NCBI GenBank assembly: GCA_902530745.1
Contig: CACABO010000002.1
Coordinates: forward strand, 1 to 64,000
From: an uncultured Alphaproteobacteria bacterium
GTDB lineage: Bacteria > Pseudomonadota > Alphaproteobacteria > HIMB59
Length of the DNA stretch: 64,000 nt
Reading direction: 5' to 3'
Under the pieces are notes generated by a model. The model searched no databases. It was not told the origin of the DNA and saw only the letters and a program-made list of their open reading frames with translations. Shown piece by piece: positions 52,440 through 61,596 of this stretch; position 1 is the first letter of the stretch; each line of letters starts with the position of its first letter. A program made the translations under genes and the position numbers.

Positions 52440-53752
52440 TGGATAGCCAATCACTTACACCAAAAGTTATTAAAGAAGAACTTGACCGCTATGTGATTGG
52501 TCAAGATGATGCAAAAAAAGCAGTCGCCATAGCCCTTCGTAATCGTTGGAGAAGATTAAATGTGAAAGATGAGACGCTCAGAGATGATATCATCCCAAAA
52601 AATATATTAATGATTGGACCAACAGGTTGCGGTAAAACTGAGATTGCAAGAAAATTAGCTAAACTTACACAATCGCCGTTTATAAAAGTTGAGGCAACCA
52701 AATTTACAGAAATTGGGTACGTAGGAAGAGATGTTGAACAAATAATTAGAGATTTAATTGAAGTTGCAATTAATTTAGAAAAGAAAAAAATAAGAGATCG
52801 TTTTATAGATGAGGCCAAAAAAAATGCAGAAGAAATTGTTTTGAAGGCATTGCTTGGTGACAATCCAAGTGAAGAAACCAAGGAAAAATTTAGGTTAATG
52901 CTAAGAGATAATCAACTTAATGATAAAGAGATCGAAATAGCATTAGATCAAAAATCCAATCCTTTTCAATCATTGGACATACCAGGAATGCCCGGTGCTC
53001 AAATGGGAATGATTAATATGAATGATATATTTGGTAAAGGTTTAAAAAATAAAAAGAAAACGAAACTTAAAATAGGCGAAGCTTATGAGCCGCTTATTCA
53101 AGAAGAAATTGAGAAAATCGCTGAAAAACAAAATGTTGTTCAAAATGCTATTAAAAGTGTTCAGGAAAGTGGAATAGTTTTCATAGATGAAATTGACAAA
53201 ATTGCACCCAATAGTGAAAGACGAGGCGGGGATGTTTCAAGAGAGGGTGTGCAAAGAGACTTACTCCCACTTATTGAGGGCACAGTTGTCAGCACAAAAT
53301 ATGGAACAATCGAAACAAATCATATTTTATTTATCGCGTCAGGAGCTTTTCATCAATCCAAACCTAGTGATTTATTACCAGAACTTCAAGGAAGGTTGCC
53401 TGTTAGAGTAAGATTAAATGCCCTTAAAAAAGATGATTTTATTAGAATTTTAAAGGAAACAGATAATAGCTTAACAAAACAATATAAGTCACTATTTGCA
53501 ACAGAGAATATAGAATTAAAGTTTGAGGATGAGGCTTTAGAAGAAATAGCAACTCTTACTGAACAAATAAATACTGAGGTTGAAAATATTGGTGCACGAC
53601 GATTACAAACAATGTTTGAGAAAATTCTCGAGAGAATTAGTTTTGATGCAAACTTAAGTGATCAAAAAACTGAAGTAGTAAACAAATCCTGGGTTACGGA
53701 TGCTGTAAAGTCAGAAATAAAACCTACCGACGAAAAGAAATTTATTCTTTAG
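52439..53752 (+). CDS. hslU: ATP-dependent protease ATPase subunit HslU
   Basis: This 437-residue AAA+ unfoldase feeds HslV. It has Walker A MIGPTGCGKTEIARKLAKL, the pore motif GYVGRD, Walker B VFIDEIDKIAP and the C-terminal tail ending KFIL that docks into HslV. The I-domain is present. Its stop overlaps the convergent Smr gene by 11 bp. Confidence 0.98.
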   Translation: MDSQSLTPKVIKEELDRYVIGQDDAKKAVAIALRNRWRRLNVKDETLRDDIIPKNILMIGPTGCGKTEIARKLAKLTQSPFIKVEATKFTEIGYVGRDVEQIIRDLIEVAINLEKKKIRDRFIDEAKKNAEEIVLKALLGDNPSEETKEKFRLMLRDNQLNDKEIEIALDQKSNPFQSLDIPGMPGAQMGMINMNDIFGKGLKNKKKTKLKIGEAYEPLIQEEIEKIAEKQNVVQNAIKSVQESGIVFIDEIDKIAPNSERRGGDVSREGVQRDLLPLIEGTVVSTKYGTIETNHILFIASGAFHQSKPSDLLPELQGRLPVRVRLNALKKDDFIRILKETDNSLTKQYKSLFATENIELKFEDEALEEIATLTEQINTEVENIGARRLQTMFEKILERISFDANLSDQKTEVVNKSWVTDAVKSEIKPTDEKKFIL

Positions 53753-54236
53753 TTTTTAGCTTGATATAAAAAGCCCCCAAACCGCCATGTTGTATTTTAC
53801 AGGGAGAATATGATTTTACCATAAATTGAAACTTTTCTGTATCTAGCCAAAAAGGGAACTGTCTTCTTATTTTTCCTGTAAAAAATTCCTCACCATTGGT
53901 TTTATTACCAACGCCTGTAACCACTATATGAAATAGGTTTTTCATACTGTAATTGAATGAAAAATATTCAACTAATTTTTGATGTGCTTGGTCAACAGTT
54001 AATCCATGTAAATCGATTTTTCTAAAGTGATTATTCTTAAATTGTTTATAAAGATTGTTATCTAATAGAACTGGTTTAATTAATATTTTTTTGGCTTTTG
54101 TAATTTTTTTTTCATAAATTTCACTCTTATTCTCTTTAGAGCTACTGATTGAAATACTAATTTTTTCGTTAGGTTGCTCTTCTAATTGTTTTTTAGTTTG
54201 TTTTTTATTTAGATTAAATTTAATTTTATGAGACAA
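53742..54236 (-). CDS. Smr-domain (MutS2-type) protein
   Basis: The C-terminal Smr domain has RKIDLHGLTVDQAHQKLVEYF, LFHIVVTGVGNKTNG and HGGLGAFYIKLK, associated with nuclease activity on branched DNA or RNA. The N-terminal part is Lys/Gln-rich. The longest frame reaches 54290, deep in the Tim44-like gene. TTG at 54236 is a shorter start (165 residues) with a usual overlap, so I prefer it, though unproven. Confidence 0.85.
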   Translation of the reverse strand: MSHKIKFNLNKKQTKKQLEEQPNEKISISISSSKENKSEIYEKKITKAKKILIKPVLLDNNLYKQFKNNHFRKIDLHGLTVDQAHQKLVEYFSFNYSMKNLFHIVVTGVGNKTNGEEFFTGKIRRQFPFWLDTEKFQFMVKSYSPCKIQHGGLGAFYIKLKTKE

Positions 54237-54738
54237 GTTTAATAGAAAAAAGCTTCCAATTAGGGTCGGAGGATTTTTTATCTTTTTCAAAGCCCCACTC
54301 TTCTATAACATTTAAAATTTCATTGTTAGCCACATTATAATGTTCGGTTTCAAACTTTACGGACTTAATTAATCTTAGGTCATCAGATTTTTCATCTAAG
54401 ATAGAACTATTTTTTACTTCTGAAAATTTTATTTCTTTGGGTGCTTTTGCTTGTTCCATTGCTTGCATTGCTTCAGGTGTAAGCAAATTTTTTACTTTTT
54501 CAATGCTATTGCTTTGGTAAGCTTGGACAATCATTTCGTATGCTTTATTAGCGCCATCTAAAAATTCACTATCATTATTTTTTTGAACAATCTTGGGTTT
54601 AAATTTCGATTGAGGATTTTTTTTTGTTCTAATATTTACAATTTTTCCATCTGATGACCCAAGAATACTTCTAAGACGGTAAACCAAAAATATGGCAATT
54701 GCCCCAAAAAGCACAATATCTATAAATTCGCTACTCAT
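54226..54738 (-). CDS. Tim44-like inner-membrane protein
   Basis: This 170-residue protein has one N-terminal helix (FIDIVLFGAIAIFLVYRL) and a Tim44-like domain (FLDGANKAYEMIVQAYQSN, LLTPEAMQAMEQA). It is known in alphaproteobacteria as TimA, the relative of the mitochondrial import protein. Function in bacteria is unclear. It overlaps dnaQ by 8 bp, matching the usual gene order. Confidence 0.85.
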   Translation of the reverse strand: MSSEFIDIVLFGAIAIFLVYRLRSILGSSDGKIVNIRTKKNPQSKFKPKIVQKNNDSEFLDGANKAYEMIVQAYQSNSIEKVKNLLTPEAMQAMEQAKAPKEIKFSEVKNSSILDEKSDDLRLIKSVKFETEHYNVANNEILNVIEEWGFEKDKKSSDPNWKLFSIKLVS

Positions 54739-55411
54739 AACCTTCTAACATTTTAGCCCAATTGGAATTATGTATTTTACTTTTTATAAACTCTTTATGG
54801 GCTTCTGTCTCTTCTTTTGTTAATACGATTGAGGCGTAATTCGGCTCACTTGCTAAAGCAATTTTTTCTAATTTTTTATCAGTTAGTTGTAAACCTATTT
54901 GATTTATACCTTGTAATTCCAAATATACATCAGTCAGGAGCTTTGCATCTTTCAAAGCGCCATGCTGATTTCTGTTTATAAGGCTGTTAATCTTTAACTT
55001 TTTAATAAGTGCATCTAATGAAACTTGCTGACCTGGAAATCTTTCTCTTGCAATCTTAATTGTGTCTATAACTCTCTCCTTTGATATTGTTGGTTTAGAT
55101 AGTTTATCAAGCTCAAAATTTAAGAAACCTATGTCAAAAGATGCGTTATGAGCGACAATGTAGCTATCTTGGATAAATTCTAGGAAAACGTCTGCGATCT
55201 CTTCAAAAATCGGTTTGTCTGTCAAAAATTCATTAGTTATTCCGTGAATTTTAATATTATCCTTAGTAAGAGTTTTAGAAGGATTTATATATTCATGATA
55301 GGTTGACCCAACTTCTTTCTTATTAAGTTCAATACACCCAATTTCAATAATTCTATGCCCCTCTTTAAATTCTAAGCCTGTGGTTTCAATATCAAGTATA
55401 ATTTCTCTCAT
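54731..55411 (-). CDS. dnaQ: DNA polymerase III epsilon subunit (3'-5' exonuclease)
   Basis: This 226-residue DEDDh exonuclease provides proofreading. It has ILDIETTGLEFKEGHRIIEIG (Exo I), YIVAHNASFDIGFLN (Exo II) and NQHGALKDAKLLTDVYLEL (Exo III with catalytic His). The C-terminus is that of the alpha-binding tail. It overlaps coaE by 4 bp. Confidence 0.95.
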   Translation of the reverse strand: MREIILDIETTGLEFKEGHRIIEIGCIELNKKEVGSTYHEYINPSKTLTKDNIKIHGITNEFLTDKPIFEEIADVFLEFIQDSYIVAHNASFDIGFLNFELDKLSKPTISKERVIDTIKIARERFPGQQVSLDALIKKLKINSLINRNQHGALKDAKLLTDVYLELQGINQIGLQLTDKKLEKIALASEPNYASIVLTKEETEAHKEFIKSKIHNSNWAKMLEGYE

Positions 55412-55965
55412 AGTTTATTTAACAATTTAATTATATTTAAACGTAAGTTCAAGATTGAACCATTATTGTTTACTATAAAAGTTGATTTATTCTTTTTTAT
55501 ATTCTCTTTAATCTGTTTATTATTCATTAATTTAAAATAATCTTCGGTTACACCTCTTTTTAAAACTCTTAGTTTTCTCTTAGTGATATCCGAGTTTACG
55601 AATACAGTGACATTAAAATTATTAAACAAATTTTCTTCAAAAAGTAATGGAATTTCATAAAATACCGGCTGATAAGACTGATGTTTCTGGGCTACTAATT
55701 TTTTTTTGGAGTATAGAAGAGGATATATTGCTCTTTTAAGTTTCCTGTTGAAATCTTCATTCTGTAACATATTAATTATTTCTTTTTTATAATTATGATC
55801 ATTAAGTTTTAATTTTTCTAAAATTATTTTTCTAGTGCGGTCATCTTTATATAATTTTGAGATTATAGCATCAGATGATATACAAGAAAAACCTAGCTTT
55901 GAGATAAAATTGATAAATTCAGTTTTACCTGATCCTATATTTCCTGTAACAGCAACTTTAATCAT
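55408..55965 (-). CDS. coaE: dephospho-CoA kinase
   Basis: This 185-residue P-loop kinase makes CoA from dephospho-CoA. It has KVAVTGNIGSGKTEFINFI (P-loop) and FYEIPLLFEENLFNNFNVTVFV (substrate loop), then lid-like RKLRVLKRGVTEDYF. Slightly short but complete. It overlaps aroE and dnaQ by 4 bp each. Confidence 0.94.
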   Translation of the reverse strand: MIKVAVTGNIGSGKTEFINFISKLGFSCISSDAIISKLYKDDRTRKIILEKLKLNDHNYKKEIINMLQNEDFNRKLKRAIYPLLYSKKKLVAQKHQSYQPVFYEIPLLFEENLFNNFNVTVFVNSDITKRKLRVLKRGVTEDYFKLMNNKQIKENIKKNKSTFIVNNNGSILNLRLNIIKLLNKL

Positions 55966-56777
55966 ATTTTATTTATAAGCATTTGATAAATTTTTGTGTC
56001 TATTTCTATTTTGTTGCCTGACCATATTTCGTAAGATGGTTTTGCTTGTTCTACCAGCATCTTCAATCCACCTGAGTATTTTATGTCATGTTTTTTTGCT
56101 TTTCTTAAAAGATCTGTGTCAATTGGGTTATAAACAATGTCAATTACGCCTCTAGCGTTCTTAACTAAATTCAAAATGTTTCTGTTGATTTTATTTTTTT
56201 TAGTCATCCCTGCACTAGATGCATTGATAATCAAATCATATCTTTTCCTGAGATGAGTTGATCTAACCAGGAAACGATTAAATTTAAACTTTTTTTTGAG
56301 GTTCCCTTCTCTTCTCAACGATGTTGCAAAAATATCTATATTTTTAATACTTTTTTTATTTAAAAAATATAAAATTGCTCTTGCGGCGCCCCCTGCACCA
56401 ACTAATAATACAGATTTTGTATTTTTAATTTTTAAAGAATTAAAAGTCTTACTGAAACCAATAACATCTGTGTTATCTCCAAAAATTGTTTTATTTTTTT
56501 TATAAATTAAATTTACAGAACCGATCTTATTTGCTCTTGTTGTGACTTTATCACAAAAACCAACAAAAATTTCTTTATATGGTATAGTAATATTAAACCC
56601 AACAAATTGTTTATCTCTTCTATAATTATTTAAAAATTTATCTATTTTTTTTTCCTGTACCTCGTATTTTCTATAAATAAATTTATTATTATCTTTTTTT
56701 GCCCAATAATTATGTATTAATGGAGATAATGAATGATTAAGTTTCCTTGCTACGATGCCTATTTTTTTTTTATTCAT
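55962..56777 (-). CDS. aroE: shikimate dehydrogenase
   Basis: This 271-residue NADP enzyme has GIVARKLNHSLSPLIHNYW (shikimate-binding Ser-x-Ser), FNITIPYKEIF with the catalytic Lys, GDNTDVIGF with the catalytic Asp region, and VLLVGAGGAARAILYFLNKK (NADP site). It abuts maf (no gap) and overlaps coaE. Confidence 0.95.
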   Translation of the reverse strand: MNKKKIGIVARKLNHSLSPLIHNYWAKKDNNKFIYRKYEVQEKKIDKFLNNYRRDKQFVGFNITIPYKEIFVGFCDKVTTRANKIGSVNLIYKKNKTIFGDNTDVIGFSKTFNSLKIKNTKSVLLVGAGGAARAILYFLNKKSIKNIDIFATSLRREGNLKKKFKFNRFLVRSTHLRKRYDLIINASSAGMTKKNKINRNILNLVKNARGVIDIVYNPIDTDLLRKAKKHDIKYSGGLKMLVEQAKPSYEIWSGNKIEIDTKIYQMLINKI

Positions 56778-57371
56778 TTAGATATTTCTTAGTGTCTTTA
56801 AAAAACTAATAACATCTATCCCAATAACATTGAAATAACTGCCGTATATATTTTTAAATAAAAAATTTCCTTTTCCTTCTATGTTGTAACAACCTACGGC
56901 CTTAGATACTTGTTTAAAATTCTTATCAACATAATTATTGATATCTTTTACTCTAGTATTTTTAAAAGTTATTTTTGTTTTTGTCAGAGTGCTTTTTATT
57001 AGATGGTTATTTATCATAAAAATTATGGCTGTGTAAAGATCATGAGATTTATCATTAAATGCTTTAAGGGTTCTCTTGCAACACTCGGGACTGGCACATT
57101 TATAAATAGTTTTTTTTTTAAATAAGATTGTTGTATCGAAAGTTACTATAATTTTGTTTCTATATTTTTTAGAAAGGTGTTCAGCTTTAGCTTTTGCAAT
57201 TTTTAATGCATCATATCTATCATCATTTAAATCTTTTACCTTTTTTTCATTTATGTTGGGTGATCTGTACTGAAATTTTAGGTTCATTAATTTAAAAATT
57301 TTTCTCCTAGATTGGCTTTTTGTACCAATAATAACTTGTTTAGTTAATTGTGGATTAAGTGACTTATTCAT
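56778..57371 (-). CDS. maf: Maf-family nucleotide pyrophosphatase
   Basis: This 197-residue protein has IIGTKSQSRRKIFKLM (the conserved Ser-Arg-Arg start) and TFDTTILFKKKT (the Asp-Thr region). Maf proteins hydrolyse modified or canonical nucleoside triphosphates. It is diverged from the consensus. It heads the maf-aroE-coaE-dnaQ series facing away from the putative origin. Confidence 0.85.
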   Translation of the reverse strand: MNKSLNPQLTKQVIIGTKSQSRRKIFKLMNLKFQYRSPNINEKKVKDLNDDRYDALKIAKAKAEHLSKKYRNKIIVTFDTTILFKKKTIYKCASPECCKRTLKAFNDKSHDLYTAIIFMINNHLIKSTLTKTKITFKNTRVKDINNYVDKNFKQVSKAVGCYNIEGKGNFLFKNIYGSYFNVIGIDVISFLKTLRNI

Positions 57372-57606
57372 AAAATTTGTGAGTTTTAAACAACGAAATT
57401 ACCATTAATTTATTAATATTAAGTTATCAACATTTGTTATTAAATAACTAAAAAAGTACTTAAATATGGTTTTTTTTAAATAAGAAGTTGTTAATCCCCG
57501 TCATTCGACATACAACAACATACCTAATATATAAATATATATATTTTCTCTTTATTTTTTGTTATATACCTTATCAATATATCTAACTATCTAGGTTATT
57601 TCCAAT
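57372..57606. other. putative chromosomal origin (oriC) in the maf/rho spacer
   Basis: This 235-bp spacer between divergent maf and rho is the longest intergenic stretch in the window. It has TTATCAACA (57424-57432, one mismatch from the DnaA box TTATCCACA) and TTATCAATA (57571-57579, two mismatches). Between them are a GTTGTTAAT-type stretch and a highly AT-rich segment (TAATATATAAATATATATAT) that could be an unwinding element. Gene order with maf-aroE-coaE-dnaQ on one side and rho, mnmE, mnmG on the other matches the alphaproteobacterial origin region. It also must hold the maf and rho promoters. Confidence 0.55.
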
Positions 57607-58863
57607 ATGCATCTAAACGAACTAAAAGATAAAAAACCTCAAGAACTATTAGACTATGCTGAGTCTTTAGGAATAGAAAATGCCTCTGGTTTAAAGAAGC
57701 AAGACATATATTTTTCTGTTTTAAAAAAATTCGCTGAAAAAAATGAAGAAATAATAGGCGAAGGTGTATTAGAAACAATGCAAGATGGTTTTGGATTTTT
57801 AAGATCAGCAAACTCTAATTATCTTCCAGGACCAGATGATATATATGTCAGCCCAAATCAAATAAAGAAATATGGTCTTAGAAAAGGCGATACACTTGAA
57901 GGACCTATCCGACCTCCTAAAGATGGTGAAAGATACTTTGCGTTAGTGGAAACCAATAAAGTAAATTTTATTGAAATAGCTAAAAATAATAAATTTAAAA
58001 CAAATTTCGATAATTTAACCCCTCTTTATCCAGAGAAAAAATTTAATCTAGAAACAGAAAAACCAGACACAGATTTATCATCAAGAATTATAGATATTAT
58101 TGCACCAGTTGGTGCTGGTCAAAGATCTTTAATTGTTGCACCACCAAGATCAGGTAAAACAGTAATTTTACAAAAAATAGCAAAGTCAATCGCAGAAAAT
58201 TTTCCTGATGTTTATCTAATGGTTCTCTTAATAGATGAAAGACCAGAGGAAGTTACAGATATGCAACGATCTGTCAAAGGTGAAGTAATTAGCTCAACAT
58301 TTGATGAACCAGCTGCAAGACACGTTCAAGTTGCTGAAATGGTAATTGAAAAAGCTAAAAGACTAGCTGAAAATAAATATGATGTTGTAATTCTTTTAGA
58401 CTCTATTACAAGATTAGGTAGAGCATATAACACTGTTGTGCCATCAAGTGGTAAAGTTTTAACAGGTGGTGTAGATGCTAATGCATTACAAAGACCTAAA
58501 AGATTTTTTGGTGCTGCTAGAAATATAGAAGAAGGTGGTTCACTAACAATTATTGCCACTGCATTAATAGAAACAGGTAGTAGAATGGATGAGGTCATCT
58601 TTGAAGAATTCAAAGGAACTGGTAATTCAGAAATTGTCCTCGACAGAAAATTATCTGATAAAAGAACATATCCTGCTATTGATGTTCAAAAGTCAGGCAC
58701 TAGAAAAGAAGATTTACTCTTAGATGCTGGAGATCTACAAAAAGTCTTTATTTTAAGGAAAATTCTATCCTCTATGGGAACAGTTGATGCTATGGAGTTT
58801 CTTCTTGATAAAATGAAAGACTGTAAAACTAACGAAGAGTTTTTCAGTAGTATGAATCAATAG
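57607..58863 (+). CDS. rho: transcription termination factor Rho
   Basis: This 418-residue hexameric helicase ends transcription. It has an N-terminal Rho domain ([20 protein letters not shown]), a cold-shock-like RNA site ([20 protein letters not shown]), P-loop [18 protein letters not shown] and Walker [17 protein letters not shown]. Length matches bacterial Rho. Many operons here lack strong intrinsic terminators, so Rho-dependent ends are likely common. Confidence 0.99.
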   Translation: MHLNELKDKKPQELLDYAESLGIENASGLKKQDIYFSVLKKFAEKNEEIIGEGVLETMQDGFGFLRSANSNYLPGPDDIYVSPNQIKKYGLRKGDTLEGPIRPPKDGERYFALVETNKVNFIEIAKNNKFKTNFDNLTPLYPEKKFNLETEKPDTDLSSRIIDIIAPVGAGQRSLIVAPPRSGKTVILQKIAKSIAENFPDVYLMVLLIDERPEEVTDMQRSVKGEVISSTFDEPAARHVQVAEMVIEKAKRLAENKYDVVILLDSITRLGRAYNTVVPSSGKVLTGGVDANALQRPKRFFGAARNIEEGGSLTIIATALIETGSRMDEVIFEEFKGTGNSEIVLDRKLSDKRTYPAIDVQKSGTRKEDLLLDAGDLQKVFILRKILSSMGTVDAMEFLLDKMKDCKTNEEFFSSMNQ

Positions 58864-58864
58864 A

Positions 58865-60523
58865 TTAATCTAAATCTAATAAATCATCTAGAGCATTTAG
58901 TTGATCAGTATTTACTTCTTCTTTTTCACTTGCTGATAATTTCCCAGTATAATTTTCAATACCAATATAAGCTATCTCTGACTCTTCATTAGGTATTGTT
59001 ATAAATAAACGATAATACTGATTGTTTTTCTCAAAAAAGTTTGAAGCCCTCTCGCACCCATATAGGCCAAAATTTTCATTGATAAATTTACTTGTGGCGT
59101 GTTCAAAGTATTCATTATTTATATTTAAATATATAGATTTTAATTGAGGGTATTTGCAAGCCATCCATGGATTATAGTAACCCTGTTTAAATCCATACAC
59201 ATCCAATGTACCATCTTTGTTTATATCGGCTTTTTCTATTCTAAATGCATCGTTAATGGAAGTTGGTATAACTTGATGTTTTTCAAATTTTTTATTATTT
59301 AGATTCTTAAATACATGTAAATAGGCCTCATCTTTGCAATCACCCTTACTTCGGCTAAAAGGTTTTGATGCGTCTTTTCTTTTACATACAACTTCTTTTT
59401 CAATTCCTAAACTATCTACATAGCCATCATTATTAAAATCAATTGATGCAGACATCCAAGCTCTATCAGCTAGTTTAAATTCCTTTTTATTGGTGTTTTT
59501 TACCCAGTAACCTGGTTTTTTTTGAACATCGCCAGTCCAAATTAAAAATTTAGCTTCATCCGTTGGCTTAGATTTAAGTTCAAAGCTGTCTAATTTCTCA
59601 AAAGTAAGTTTGTCATTTTGATAATCAATCTTCGACCAACAGAAAGATGTGTCTCCTAAATCTGGGCATCCTCCAAATAAAATTGTTTCATCTTTTGATT
59701 GCAGGATATGGTTAAAGCCAATATCAATAAACTGACTGGAATTTTTAGCCTTCTTGCATTTATTTGTTTTTAAATTACAAACTTCAATTTGACCACCAGG
59801 GTCATAAAAATAATCAATTACCTCAAAATATCCATCTTTATCAAAATCAGTGTACATTAAGTCGTGAGAAAAATGTGAAGAACCAAACTTTGAAAGACTA
59901 TTGTCATTTAAATCAAATATATAATTAACATCTTTCCAACTGCTATTTCTATTCCTGCCATCCTCCTTGTTCGATAAATAAATTATTTCTTCATCACCAT
60001 CATTGTCTGCATCGAACGTATCAACCCTCCTAGCTGTGAGGGGTAAATTATAAAGTTTTGATGATATTTGATTTATATTGGTTTCAAAAAGTTTATTTAA
60101 ATTAGGTATATCTATAACCACTAAGTGTGATAAAGGCTGCTTATTTGAACTCTCACCCCATTTGACTACATTATTCCATGTATGAGCAATAATTTTTTCT
60201 CCATCTTTATTGCTAATATATCTTAAAAGTAGAGGTCTATTCCAAGTATTTGGATCTACATCATGTGATTTTACATTATATTTATTACTCAATTCATGAA
60301 TAATAAAGCAATCGTTACGATTATTTATTCTTAAGTGTTCAGTCTCTAATTTACGACAGTCAAAAGGTTTGAACATTTTATTTTCACTCTTACTTGTCTG
60401 TGCGCTAGCTGATGTTTGAGAGTCGGAATTAGGCTGAGTTTCATCAACCTGCTTTCCATCTTTAAAAGTTAGTCCATAAGTAATTGAAGGAATTATTACA
60501 AGAAGGAATAATATTTTTCTCAT
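58865..60523 (-). CDS. exported FG-GAP/VCBS repeat protein, function unknown
   Basis: This 552-residue protein has a signal peptide (KILFLLVIIPSITYG), a Ser/Thr/Gln-rich linker, and a body with calcium-loop-like repeats (DTFDADNDGDEEIIYL, YTDFDKDGYFEVIDY, DFNNDGYVDSLG, DINKDGTLDVYG). These suggest a beta-propeller with bound calcium, outside the cytoplasm. About eleven cysteines hint at disulfides. No closer family is recognised. It sits on the opposite strand to rho and mnmE, in an otherwise conserved origin-proximal order, so it may be an insertion. Confidence 0.75.
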   Translation of the reverse strand: MRKILFLLVIIPSITYGLTFKDGKQVDETQPNSDSQTSASAQTSKSENKMFKPFDCRKLETEHLRINNRNDCFIIHELSNKYNVKSHDVDPNTWNRPLLLRYISNKDGEKIIAHTWNNVVKWGESSNKQPLSHLVVIDIPNLNKLFETNINQISSKLYNLPLTARRVDTFDADNDGDEEIIYLSNKEDGRNRNSSWKDVNYIFDLNDNSLSKFGSSHFSHDLMYTDFDKDGYFEVIDYFYDPGGQIEVCNLKTNKCKKAKNSSQFIDIGFNHILQSKDETILFGGCPDLGDTSFCWSKIDYQNDKLTFEKLDSFELKSKPTDEAKFLIWTGDVQKKPGYWVKNTNKKEFKLADRAWMSASIDFNNDGYVDSLGIEKEVVCKRKDASKPFSRSKGDCKDEAYLHVFKNLNNKKFEKHQVIPTSINDAFRIEKADINKDGTLDVYGFKQGYYNPWMACKYPQLKSIYLNINNEYFEHATSKFINENFGLYGCERASNFFEKNNQYYRLFITIPNEESEIAYIGIENYTGKLSASEKEEVNTDQLNALDDLLDLD

Positions 60524-60618
60524 ACTTTTTTATAAAAAAAAAATAGTTGTTTGTCAAAAAAACACTTGTAACCAATTTTACTTGTTTAATTATCTTTGAT
60601 AAAAAACCAATTTGAAAA

Positions 60619-61530
60619 TTAATACCAATCTACGCCTTCTTCTTCACAAAGTTTTTTTAACTTATAAGGATAATCAGTTATAATTCCATCCACGCCGTAT
60701 TCGATCATCCTCAACATTTCATATTTTTCATTAACAGTCCATACGTTTACAGGAAGACCTTCCTCATGAGAAATTCTAACCATCTCTTTATCTATATCTT
60801 TACGTGAAGGATGCCATGCCTCACCGCCTAATGTTTTGATTAGCCTGGGTAACTCTCTGCTATCGCTATCGTATAAAGGCATGAAGTCTAACCAAGGAGA
60901 TTTATCATAGATTTTTCCTTTAAGCTCAGATGTTAAATAGCCTCTTGAGATCTTGGAGTCTATATTTTTTATTTCTCTTAAAACCCTCCAATCAAAAGAT
61001 GAGTAGATTACCTTATCTTTTAATTTTGTTTTATTGACTTCATCAATTATTAAACTTGCCATTACATTTGGAGGTGGTGTTAAGTTGTCTTCAACAGGTG
61101 TTGATTTAATTTCTAAATTAATTATCAAAGCGTCTGAAATATAATTTGATGTTAATTCAAGTAGATCAGATAATTTTGGAATTTTTATTTCACCTAAACT
61201 TTTTTGATTATCAAATCTCCTTCCGTATTTAGATTTTTTATCAATTTCTCCAATTTTAAATTTAGACAATTCTTCATAAGTTAAATCGAAAATTTTAATA
61301 TCATCGTTCTCAATCCAATTACCTTTGCTATCTTTTGTGAATGCCGGGTTTAATCTAAAATCGTGATAAACGACTGGAATTAAGTCCTTGGTAAGTAAGA
61401 CATCTGTTTCGTAAGCGCTAATTTTATTTTCAAACAAATACTTAAAACTCTCTAAAGTATTTTCTGGTAGGTCCCCCCTAGCCCCTCTATGACCATAAAT
61501 TTTAATGTGATTTGGTTTTGTTAATATCAA
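60619..61530 (-). CDS. glycerophosphodiester phosphodiesterase
   Basis: This 303-residue enzyme has IYGHRGARGDLPENTLESF (catalytic His-Arg), AYETDVLLTKD and PVVYHDFRLN (second His), then NVWTVNEKYEMLRMIEYG. It splits glycerophosphodiesters to glycerol-3-phosphate and alcohol. No signal peptide, so cytoplasmic. It precedes the FG-GAP gene on the same strand (95 bp apart). It may serve phosphorus scavenging from lipids, consistent with the Pho genes at the other end. Confidence 0.92.
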   Translation of the reverse strand: MILTKPNHIKIYGHRGARGDLPENTLESFKYLFENKISAYETDVLLTKDLIPVVYHDFRLNPAFTKDSKGNWIENDDIKIFDLTYEELSKFKIGEIDKKSKYGRRFDNQKSLGEIKIPKLSDLLELTSNYISDALIINLEIKSTPVEDNLTPPPNVMASLIIDEVNKTKLKDKVIYSSFDWRVLREIKNIDSKISRGYLTSELKGKIYDKSPWLDFMPLYDSDSRELPRLIKTLGGEAWHPSRKDIDKEMVRISHEEGLPVNVWTVNEKYEMLRMIEYGVDGIITDYPYKLKKLCEEEGVDWY

Positions 61531-61596
61531 TTGATTATTTTTTTTGTTCTTTTCATAGGTGGACTAGAATAATTATAAACTTATAATAACCAAGTT

